This document shows positions 13,300 through 18,730 of a stretch of 18,730 nt of DNA, in pieces. The notes beneath the pieces were generated by a model. That model was not told the origin of the DNA, searched no databases, and saw only the letters and a list, made by a program, of their open reading frames with translations. Positions within the stretch are counted from its first letter, which is position 1; every line of letters starts with the position of its first letter. The stretch comes from an uncultured Anaerolineaceae bacterium (GTDB taxonomy: Bacteria > Chloroflexota > Anaerolineae > Anaerolineales > Anaerolineaceae): the NCBI GenBank assembly GCA_937894825.1, contig CALCQT010000553.1:1-18730 (forward strand). The letters are read 5' to 3'. Position numbers and translations under genes: made by a program.

Positions 13300-14331
13300 T
13301 CATGCTTGCGTGACGAGCTGTCCGCAGCCGGCCCCAATATCAACCCCGCGTTTGAGGCGAATGGAGCAGGGGATTCCAGCCCGGTCCAGGACCGCTCTGA
13401 AATCATTGGCCCGTTCAGCCGGCGAACCTTTGCCAGCGTACTTCTTGGTTTCATTCAACGAAATCAGATTGACATGACAAAGCATCCCGTGGAGCAGTTT
13501 GGCCAGTTGTGCGGCATCAGCCACCGAATCATTCACCCCGTGGATCAGCGCATACTCAAATGTGATGCGCCGCCGGGTTGTTTGAACATAAGCCTGGCAG
13601 GCTTCCAGTAATTGTTCCATTGGGTATTTCCTGTTTACCGGGAGAATCTGCTCACGGATCTTGTTCGACGGTGCGTGCAGTGAGATTGCCAGATTGATTT
13701 GCCGTTTGGCTTTGGTAAATTTTTCAATCATCGGAATAAGACCGACGGTTGAAACTGTGATGCGCCGTTCTCCGAATTGAAAACCGTCCGGATGGTTGAT
13801 GACGTCGATCGCTTTCATCACATTGTCGTAATTGTGGAATGGCTCGCCCATCCCCATAATAACAATATTGGATAGTTTCTTCTCCGTCAAGCTCAGTTCC
13901 TGCGCGAAAAACAAAACCTGCCCGGCAATTTCACCGGCGGACAGGTTGCGCGTGAGCCCCATTTGGCCGGTTGCGCAGAACGCACAGTTCATCCCGCAGC
14001 CGACCTGTGTCGAGATGCAGATGGTGATCCGCTCCCGGTAGTACATCAGGACCGCTTCAATCTTTTTGCCGTCCTGCAAGCCAAACAGATATTTCTCCGT
14101 TCTTTGATCCTGCGAAACGACCTTCCGCAATACCTGAACAGGCGCGAAATCGAAATTCTCCGCCAGTTTCAGGCGCAGCTCTTTGGGAACCGCCGGAAAT
14201 GCCTCCGGGGATAGTTTCAGATTTTTGTAAACAAGCTGCCAGAGCTGCTTCGTGCGAAAATCCGGCTCGCCGTAGCCTTTCAGAACTTCGGAAAGGTCAT
14301 TTAAATCAAGATCAAAAAAACAAGGTTTCAT
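13300..14331 (-). CDS. rlmN: Dual-specificity 23S rRNA/tRNA adenine-C2 methyltransferase RlmN
   Basis: Radical-SAM enzyme that methylates A2503 of 23S rRNA and A37 of some tRNAs. The 343-residue length is normal. The cluster-binding CGMNCAFC gives C112, C116 and C119. The two catalytic cysteines are present: C105 in ITICISTQVG (E. coli C118) and C336 in VDIGAGCGQL (E. coli C355). Other marks are GMGEPFHNYDNV, ISLHAPSNKIREQILPVN, and EYALIHGVNDS. These separate it from Cfr only by context; the housekeeping neighbourhood and N-terminal accessory domain (DFRTKQLWQLVY, 24-35) favour RlmN. The Shine-Dalgarno is poor, and the AT-rich 93 bp upstream (14332-14424) may hold a promoter but no box is convincing. 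It heads a probable rlmN-ftsY-prfB unit. Confidence 0.95.
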   Translation of the reverse strand: MKPCFFDLDLNDLSEVLKGYGEPDFRTKQLWQLVYKNLKLSPEAFPAVPKELRLKLAENFDFAPVQVLRKVVSQDQRTEKYLFGLQDGKKIEAVLMYYRERITICISTQVGCGMNCAFCATGQMGLTRNLSAGEIAGQVLFFAQELSLTEKKLSNIVIMGMGEPFHNYDNVMKAIDVINHPDGFQFGERRITVSTVGLIPMIEKFTKAKRQINLAISLHAPSNKIREQILPVNRKYPMEQLLEACQAYVQTTRRRITFEYALIHGVNDSVADAAQLAKLLHGMLCHVNLISLNETKKYAGKGSPAERANDFRAVLDRAGIPCSIRLKRGVDIGAGCGQLVTQA

Positions 14332-14424
14332 AGCGAATTATTTTCATTTCTTATTGTTATACAAAATATATAGCCTTATCATTGGCTCTTTATCACCTCA
14401 CCCCAAAATAATCGAATTGCCAGA

Positions 14425-15231
14425 CTACATGCGGCTTAATGCCAGTGTGTCGACGACGGCTTCCAGATCCTCACAGATGAGATTCGGTTGATCTTTGTAA
14501 TTCCGAATCGACGCTTCCGAATCGACCCCGGTCAAAACCAGCGCGGTTGGGCTGCCGGCGTTGATTCCGCCGAGAATGTCCGTGTCATAGCGGTCGCCGA
14601 CAGCCATTATTTCATTCGACTGCAGGCCGTGTTTTGCGCGGATCAGATCAATCATCAATGGGTTCGGTTTCCCGATGACGATCGGCTCAACGCCTGTGCA
14701 AGTTTGCACGGCTTTGACCATCACGCCACCGCCGGGCTGAAATCCATTCTCCGAAGCAATGACGGTATCCAGATTCGTGGCATAAAAAATCGCTCCCTGT
14801 TGGATCAGGTGCATGGCGGTCTGTACTTTTTGGTACGTCATCTCTCTGTCCAGGCTGACAAGTACAATATCGGCATCCTGATCGACCAGTTCAAATCCTT
14901 CCGCTGTAAAAAAGGCCTTCAAAGCAGGAGATCCGAAGATATGAATACGCGGATTTTCCGGGAACCGCTCCCGGAAGACATGAACCGCGCCGACGGCCGG
15001 TGTAATGACCTGTTCCGGAATGATCTTTACACCAAAAGTCGTTAAATGGTCCCGATACATCTCCGGCGTGCGGGTGGCGTTATTGGTGCCGAAGAATGGT
15101 TGAATTCCCAATTGAGCAATTTTTCGAAAAATTCTGTCAAGGTCCCCGATGGGGTTGCTCCCTTCCCATAAAACGCCGTCCATATCCAGGAAAAGCGCTT
15201 TAATTTGCTGCAGATTTGCCATATTTCCCAT
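14425..15231 (-). CDS. HAD-superfamily IIA hydrolase (NagD/phosphoglycolate phosphatase-like)
   Basis: 268-residue sugar- or small-molecule-phosphate phosphatase of the HAD-IIA group. Motif I is LFLDMDGVLWEG with D16 (nucleophile) and D18 (acid/base). Motif II is FFGTNNATRT with T49. Motif III is IGKPNP with K188. Motif IV is AVGDRYDTDILGG with D213 and D218 binding magnesium. The C2-type cap lies between about 70 and 180, as in NagD, AraL and eukaryotic PGP. The substrate cannot be read from sequence; these enzymes are often promiscuous and clear by-products. The ATG at 15231 has AAAGGAA about 7 nt upstream; a second ATG three codons in is less well placed. It lies between clpP and rlmN on the same strand, but a terminator separates it from clpP and a TATAAT lies upstream. 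Confidence 0.88.
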   Translation of the reverse strand: MGNMANLQQIKALFLDMDGVLWEGSNPIGDLDRIFRKIAQLGIQPFFGTNNATRTPEMYRDHLTTFGVKIIPEQVITPAVGAVHVFRERFPENPRIHIFGSPALKAFFTAEGFELVDQDADIVLVSLDREMTYQKVQTAMHLIQQGAIFYATNLDTVIASENGFQPGGGVMVKAVQTCTGVEPIVIGKPNPLMIDLIRAKHGLQSNEIMAVGDRYDTDILGGINAGSPTALVLTGVDSEASIRNYKDQPNLICEDLEAVVDTLALSRM

Positions 15232-15308
15232 GTGAAGTTTCCTTTATTGTGACGAACGAGAATTTTTTTCAAATATAAAATCCGCGGGACCCAATGCAAA
15301 CCGATTTT

Positions 15309-15314
15309 ATTATA
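15309..15314 (-). promoter_or_regulatory. -10 box upstream of the HAD-IIA gene
   Basis: TATAAT on the minus strand, about 78 bp before the ATG at 15231. No good -35 is visible at 16-18 bp. Position after the clpP terminator fits a separate transcription unit. Confidence 0.4.
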
Positions 15315-15376
15315 TCGTTAATTCGATCATCATTTGCGATTGGAGCCCGAACATAAGGAGACTTCACGAGGGATGT

Positions 15377-15420
15377 AAAAGGAAGAAGCGGTCATCCGGA
15401 GACCGCTTCTTCCTTTTTTG
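15377..15420. terminator. Bidirectional intrinsic terminator after clpP
   Basis: GGAAGAAGCGGTC (15381-15393) pairs perfectly over 13 bp with 15401-15413 around a 7-nt loop. It is flanked by AAAA on the left and TTTTTT on the right, so a T-tract follows the stem on both strands. It sits 11-18 bp beyond the clpP stop and should end the tig/clpP transcripts; nothing on the plus strand obviously needs it. Confidence 0.88.
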
Positions 15421-15430
15421 CGCATAACTG

Positions 15431-16033
15431 CTATGCTTTGGGCGATTCAAGAACTTTATCAATCAGGCCATACTCAACTGCCTGTGTGGCCGTGAAGTAG
15501 CGGTCCCGATCGGTATCATGCAGAATGGTATCAAGGCTTTGTCCGGTGTGTTTCGCCATGATATTGCTGAGGTCGGTTTTCAGACGCAGGATTTCTTTGG
15601 CCTGGATCTCAATGTCTGACGCCTGGCCTTCCGCGCCACCCAGCGGCTGGTGCATGTGAATGGTTGCGTTTGGCAGGGCGAAGCGATGACCTTTTGAACC
15701 CGCAGTCAGCAACACGGTTCCGAAGGATGCCGTAACGCCGCACGCAACGGTGTTAATCCGGTTAGGGATTACCTGCATCGTGTCATAGATCGCCAGTCCC
15801 GCATAAACCTGTCCGCCGGGGGAGTTGATATAAAATTGAATGTCCCGTTCCGGATCTTCCCGGCTCAAATAAAGCAGCTGAGCGATCACCAGATTCGCGA
15901 TCTGTGAATCGATTGCCGTACCGAGGAAGATAATCCGCTCTTTCAGCAAAAGGGAGTAAATATCATAGGCACGTTCGCCGTATGCACCGCCTTCTACTAC
16001 CATCGGGACTACTGCGTTTTGAGGTATTTTCAT
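15431..16033 (-). CDS. clpP: ATP-dependent Clp protease proteolytic subunit ClpP
   Basis: Serine peptidase that forms two stacked heptamers and degrades substrates unfolded by ClpX or ClpA/C. The chosen ATG at 16033 gives 200 residues ([16 protein letters not shown]...), the normal length, with AAAGGA about 9 nt upstream. An in-frame ATG 17 codons earlier (16084) would add an atypical extension and lacks a ribosome site. The catalytic triad is complete: S103 in [12 protein letters not shown]128 in [10 protein letters not shown] and D177 in TDRDRYF, each offset by 6 from E. coli mature S97/H122/D171. [18 protein letters not shown] (70-87) is the handle region. It follows tig on the same strand, the classical tig-clpP order, with about 290 bp between that holds a hairpin and a palindrome, so it probably has its own promoter too. 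clpX is not in the window. Confidence 0.95.
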   Translation of the reverse strand: MKIPQNAVVPMVVEGGAYGERAYDIYSLLLKERIIFLGTAIDSQIANLVIAQLLYLSREDPERDIQFYINSPGGQVYAGLAIYDTMQVIPNRINTVACGVTASFGTVLLTAGSKGHRFALPNATIHMHQPLGGAEGQASDIEIQAKEILRLKTDLSNIMAKHTGQSLDTILHDTDRDRYFTATQAVEYGLIDKVLESPKA

Positions 16034-16127
16034 CGAATAAATTCCTTTCTGATATTCTGCAGACCCGTAAAACCTATTCCGCAAACATATTTACTTCAGT
16101 TTTTCAGCCATCCGGCCTAGGAAATCC

Positions 16128-16144
16128 GATTCAAATATTGAATC
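16128..16144. promoter_or_regulatory. 17-bp palindrome in the clpP upstream region
   Basis: GATTCAAATATTGAATC has perfect 7-bp arms (GATTCAA/TTGAATC) around ATA. It is about 95-110 bp upstream of the clpP ATG in the tig-clpP intergenic region and does not match the CIRCE or CtsR consensus. It may be an operator; the binding protein is unknown. Confidence 0.4.
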
Positions 16145-16259
16145 CCTCCATCTGGTTGTTATCCGGCGGCTACTTTCGAATCAATATTATCATGTTTGAT
16201 TTATGATTGCTGATAGAAATTTGTTAGAAACCCGCGTGATTGTTTCGGTGTCGACAACA

Positions 16260-16290
16260 ATGCCGGTGAGGCTTTTCGCTTCACCGGCAT
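16260..16290 (-). terminator. Hairpin after tig, probable terminator or 3' end structure
   Basis: ATGCCGGTGA (16260-16269) and TCACCGGCAT (16281-16290) form a perfect 10-bp stem, with an 11-nt loop that can partly extend it. It lies about 35 bp beyond the tig stop. On the minus strand it is followed by TGTTGTCG, a poor T-tract, so termination may be partial and leave some read-through into clpP. Confidence 0.5.
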
Positions 16291-16324
16291 GAACGAACTA
16301 TTTCAAATGACGACGAGAAGTTGT

Positions 16325-17803
16325 TTATTCCTCGTCTTTTGTGGTTTCTTCAGCGGTATCGGCACTGATCACTTCATCCGATCCGACGCGAACAGCTTCA
16401 TCCACAGTGACAGCCGGCGAGGTTTCAATAGTCTCAGCACTTTCTTCTGCCTCAGCTTCAATTTCCGGATTTTCTCCCTTGGCAATCGCGATGATGCGGG
16501 AGAACAGTGCGTCATTGAAGGTCTGGTTCATTGCGGAAGTCGTGATCTGATTGGTAAGCTCTTCCTTCTGTCGTTTTGTCTTCGCCTGCTGGTATTGAGC
16601 GGCGGAGCTCGCTTCAAATTGACTGATCATTTCCTTGAATTTCTCAAAATCAATCCGAATCTTTTCCTTTTCGGCAATTTCCTGTAAAACCAGTTTCCGC
16701 TTCAGTTTATTTTCAGCAGACGGTTTGATTTCTTCATCCAGGAAGGTTTCCATTTCTTTCTTCTGCAACTTCAGATAAGTCTCAAGATCCAGGTTCTGAT
16801 GGCTGAGGCGATGTTTGAAATCGTCCATGACCTCCTGTGCCGCTTCTTCCAGCGCATTGGGTGCATATTTGAAATTGGCCTGCTCCACGATTTTGGTCAT
16901 CACTTTTTCGATGTAAGCATCTTCCTGAGCATGCTTCTTCTGCTCCAGCAAGCGCTCCTGAACATCATTTACAAAAGCCTGGTAGGACTCGAACTCACCG
17001 TAATTTTTTGTAAATTCAAGATCTTCTTCCGGCAAGACCAGTTTCTTGATGCTCTGAATGGTTGTGGTAAAAATACCCTTCTTTCCGCGCATGGTGGCCA
17101 CAGGGGTTTCTTCCGGGAAGATGTGCTCAGAAGTGACGACATCGCCTTCCTTTGCACCGATCAATGTCTGGGTAAAGTCAACGTAAGGCCATGCCGACTC
17201 TTTGTCCGTGTCGTCCCCGATCACGAATTCATAAGGCATTTCCTTAACCAGCTCTTTCATCGCGTTCGGGTCGTCTTCCGTCGGGGATTCAATTTCAGCT
17301 TTAATCAGAACATAGACGGACTGGCCTTTTTCTGCGGGACCTTCCGCAGGTTCCGCAACGGCATAGGGCTTCTTTAATTGAAGAAGGGTGTCAGCCAGTT
17401 CTTCTTCGGTAACGGTTGGTTCTTCATACTCTTCGCGGATGTCTCTGTAATCACCGAGATCAACCGTCGACGCCAGCGGCACCAGGATGCTGAGTTTCGG
17501 CGGATCAATCTGGTCAACTTTATCCAAACGTCCCATTCCGCCCGGCTCGACAGCCGCTTCCTTCAAAACCTGTTCGTACTGTTTCTCAAGGAAGATATCC
17601 AGGGCTTCCTGAGCAATGGCTGCATCGCCATAATTCCGGCGAATAATATCGTAAGGAGCTTTTCCGGGGCGAAAGCCCGGAATTTTTGCCTGTCCGGCGA
17701 TTTTCCGGGCAGCCTGGTTTTTTAACGGTTCGAATTCTTCTGCGCTGAGCTCAATGATGATTTTAGCTTCATGGTTTTCGATGTTTTGGGTTTCGATTTT
17801 CAA
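16325..17803 (-). CDS. tig: Trigger factor (ribosome-associated chaperone / peptidyl-prolyl isomerase)
   Basis: Binds at the ribosomal exit tunnel and shields nascent chains. 492 residues, longer than the usual 430-450 because of an acidic C-terminal tail. The ribosome-binding domain (about 1-120) carries the signature GFRPGKAP at 43-50. A FKBP-like PPIase domain spans roughly 155-260 but is divergent (EKGQSVYVLIKAEI, then YEFVIGDDT, ATMRGKKGIFTTTI). The helical C-terminal chaperone domain follows (about 260-440, including FKYAPNALEEAAQEVMDDF). The last 45 residues are Glu/Ala/Thr-rich with no basic residues until the final few. The start is TTG at 17803, supported by GAGGA about 9 nt upstream and by MKIETQNIENHEAKIIIELS aligning with the family N-terminus. 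It lies downstream of two tRNA genes and upstream of clpP. Confidence 0.95.
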   Translation of the reverse strand: MKIETQNIENHEAKIIIELSAEEFEPLKNQAARKIAGQAKIPGFRPGKAPYDIIRRNYGDAAIAQEALDIFLEKQYEQVLKEAAVEPGGMGRLDKVDQIDPPKLSILVPLASTVDLGDYRDIREEYEEPTVTEEELADTLLQLKKPYAVAEPAEGPAEKGQSVYVLIKAEIESPTEDDPNAMKELVKEMPYEFVIGDDTDKESAWPYVDFTQTLIGAKEGDVVTSEHIFPEETPVATMRGKKGIFTTTIQSIKKLVLPEEDLEFTKNYGEFESYQAFVNDVQERLLEQKKHAQEDAYIEKVMTKIVEQANFKYAPNALEEAAQEVMDDFKHRLSHQNLDLETYLKLQKKEMETFLDEEIKPSAENKLKRKLVLQEIAEKEKIRIDFEKFKEMISQFEASSAAQYQQAKTKRQKEELTNQITTSAMNQTFNDALFSRIIAIAKGENPEIEAEAEESAETIETSPAVTVDEAVRVGSDEVISADTAEETTKDEE

Positions 17804-17869
17804 GGTGGAATTTCCTCACTCTGGTTCAAATAAATCAGGCCGCGGCCTGTTCAATCTCTGTCCGGTTAG

Positions 17870-17951
17870 TAGGGAAGGAGGGGCTCGAACCCTCACGCCT
17901 TTTGGCACATGATCCTAAGTCATGCCTGTCTGCCAATTCCAGCACTCCCCC
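17870..17951 (-). tRNA. tRNA-Leu (anticodon UAG)
   Basis: Class II tRNA of 82 nt. The acceptor GGGGGAG pairs with CTTCCCT (G1-U72 and one internal G-U), discriminator A. The anticodon arm is CATGA-CTTAGGA-TCATG with anticodon UAG at plus 17915-17917, reading CUA/CUN leucine codons. A long variable arm TGCC-AAAA-GGCG and a T arm GAGGG-TTCGAGC-CCCTC follow. The 3' CCA is not encoded. Confidence 0.95.
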
Positions 17952-17961
17952 GTATTTATTA

Positions 17962-18036
17962 TGGCACGCCTACTGAGACTCGAACTCAGGCTTCTACCTC
18001 CGGAGGGTAGCGTGATGTCCACTTCACTATAGGCGC
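17962..18036 (-). tRNA. tRNA-Arg (anticodon CCG)
   Basis: The acceptor GCGCCTA pairs with TAGGCGT (G1-U72 wobble), discriminator G, followed by an encoded CCA (plus 17962-17964). The anticodon arm is CTACC-CTCCGGA-GGTAG with anticodon CCG at plus 18001-18003, reading CGG. The T arm is CTGAG-TTCGAGT-CTCAG. It is 10 bp upstream of tRNA-Leu on the same strand and probably shares a precursor transcript. Unlike its neighbour it carries a genomic CCA. Confidence 0.95.
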
Positions 18037-18176
18037 GTAGCGTCCCCAATTTTACCACTGTTTTCAAAAATTAAACCGGAATTTAATAATTCCCTCAAAT
18101 TCCTTCCTATCTCGGACAGGAATCGTCAATTCTTCACGGTCTTTTTTTTACATTTTGTAAAGATGCGGGGCGGAAA

Positions 18177-18730
18177 TTATTCTTCAGGAACAGGAGATTG
18201 TTTTAATATCAGCCGGGTCCGGGCAAAGACCACCTCATTCACATCATACCCCAGTTCGGCCATAACCTCATCCGGACGGCCCATGGCGGAATCCCGGGCG
18301 GCCATTTGAATCTCCAGGACCGGTTGGTCGGACTGTGAAGGCAGCACCTGAAATCCCTCGATCAGCGGTTTCAGATCATACGGTTTGTTGCGCCGTTTCC
18401 GTTCGATGGTTGGCCTGGCCATCAGCGCTTCCATTTGATCACGCAGATAGTCCGGTGAAACCGGTGTTTTGATCCGGGCATGATAGACCGCGCTTTCGAT
18501 CACCGTCGTCAGCGCCGGGTCATAAATCGGGATCAGCTTCAATTCCGTGATTTTCAACCCCGGTGGGCAGCTTTGGTTAATCTTCGCCATCAACCCGGCT
18601 TCAGTTCTGTTTTCCGATGTCACCTCTTCCTCCGGAAAATCGAACCACAGGTCGATCATTTCGCCATAACCGGCCCATCCCAATGCCAACGGCCAACCCG
18701 GAGCCATCTTCGGCGCGGGATGGAAACCCT
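18177..18730 (-). CDS. DUF2344 / TIGR03936 radical-SAM-linked protein, C-terminal part, cut by the right edge
   Basis: At least 183 residues are visible, and the frame is open to the window end. It reads GFHPAPKMAPGWPLALGWAGYGEMIDLWF at its start. The GFHPxPK...PLxxGxxGxxE pattern is typical of the DUF2344 (TIGR03936) family, which is encoded next to, or fused to, a B12-binding radical-SAM protein in many bacteria. It has no established biochemical role. An internal ATG at 18707 is not the true start, because the family motif extends upstream of it. The C-terminus includes a TIERKRRNKPYDLKPLIEGFQVL stretch (about 105-127 of the visible part) and ends in VNEVVFARTRLILKQ. Direction and position suggest that the radical-SAM partner lies to the right of the window. 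It is followed by about 140 bp without genes before tRNA-Arg. Confidence 0.85.
   Translation of the reverse strand, partial: GFHPAPKMAPGWPLALGWAGYGEMIDLWFDFPEEEVTSENRTEAGLMAKINQSCPPGLKITELKLIPIYDPALTTVIESAVYHARIKTPVSPDYLRDQMEALMARPTIERKRRNKPYDLKPLIEGFQVLPSQSDQPVLEIQMAARDSAMGRPDEVMAELGYDVNEVVFARTRLILKQSPVPEE

Noticed and set aside
13300..14331. Cfr-type antibiotic-resistance methyltransferase
   Set aside because: It is closely related to RlmN and not separable by cysteines alone, but the housekeeping context and N-terminal domain favour RlmN, and no resistance or mobile genes are nearby.
16034..16084. 17-residue N-terminal extension of ClpP
   Set aside because: The longer start lacks a ribosome site and adds residues not found in ClpP; the ATG at 16033 has AAAGGA upstream and gives the normal length.
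16799..17377. 192-codon plus-strand open frame within tig
   Set aside because: It is antisense to the well-supported trigger factor; the hydrophobic Phe/Leu-rich translation is the complement of Glu/Lys-rich codons.
18147..18161. TTTACA-TTT-TGTAAA palindrome as terminator of the DUF2344 gene
   Set aside because: On the minus strand the short AT-rich hairpin is followed by an A-run, not a T-run, and the stem is weak.
1..18730. CRISPR array, insertion sequence, prophage, toxin-antitoxin or defence island
   Set aside because: No spaced direct repeats, transposase or integrase motifs, attachment-site duplications next to the tRNAs, or known defence-gene motifs were found. The only tandem repeat is the 15-bp coding repeat in the lipoprotein.

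Overview
The window looks like chromosomal DNA from an anaerobic member of the Chloroflexota, probably class Anaerolineae. That placement is inferred. It rests on two adjacent Thr/Pro-rich lipoproteins carrying an NBR1-type Ig-like domain (an architecture common in that class), the mix of housekeeping genes, and mid-range base composition. There is no rRNA gene to confirm it. Nearly every gene lies on the minus strand; only a small permease/DUF362 block (about 2.4-4.6 kb) is on the plus strand.

Region by region, in + coordinates. (1) 1-2.1 kb: two inositol catabolism genes on the minus strand, iolG followed by iolD, with iolD running off the left edge. They sit behind a promoter with a cre/LacI-type operator just downstream of it. 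(2) 2.1-2.43 kb: a gene-free divergent region with nested hairpins and an intrinsic terminator on the plus strand. (3) 2.43-4.6 kb: an ArsP/DUF318-type permease interrupted by one in-frame UAA, then an exported DUF362 protein, then a perfect 19-bp inverted repeat between convergent genes. (4) 4.65-6.7 kb: a SUI1 (YciH)-ettA translation operon with an apparently leaderless start. (5) 6.85-10.4 kb: a tail-anchored acidic protein, a PfkB sugar kinase resembling the Thermotoga inositol-cluster kinase TM0415, and twin NBR1-Ig lipoproteins that share a four-cysteine C-terminal module. (6) 10.6-18.0 kb: mscL, prfB, ftsY, rlmN, a HAD-IIA phosphatase, clpP, tig, tRNA-Leu(UAG) and tRNA-Arg(CCG). (7) Right edge: a partial DUF2344 (TIGR03936) protein.

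Functionally, the right two-thirds is a translation and protein-biogenesis neighbourhood: termination (prfB), rRNA/tRNA methylation (rlmN), membrane targeting (ftsY), nascent-chain folding (tig), proteolysis (clpP), initiation (SUI1) and an ABC-F translation factor (ettA). The left end is accessory carbohydrate metabolism. IolG oxidises myo-inositol to scyllo-inosose. IolD cleaves the ring of the later trione intermediate. The TM0415-like kinase several kb away may act in the same or a related pathway.

I see no CRISPR array, transposase, integrase, prophage gene or recognisable defence system. The less ordinary items are the interrupted permease with its odd translation-initiation region, the structured plus-strand leader, the paired lipoproteins with the Cys4 module, and several palindromes at promoters.
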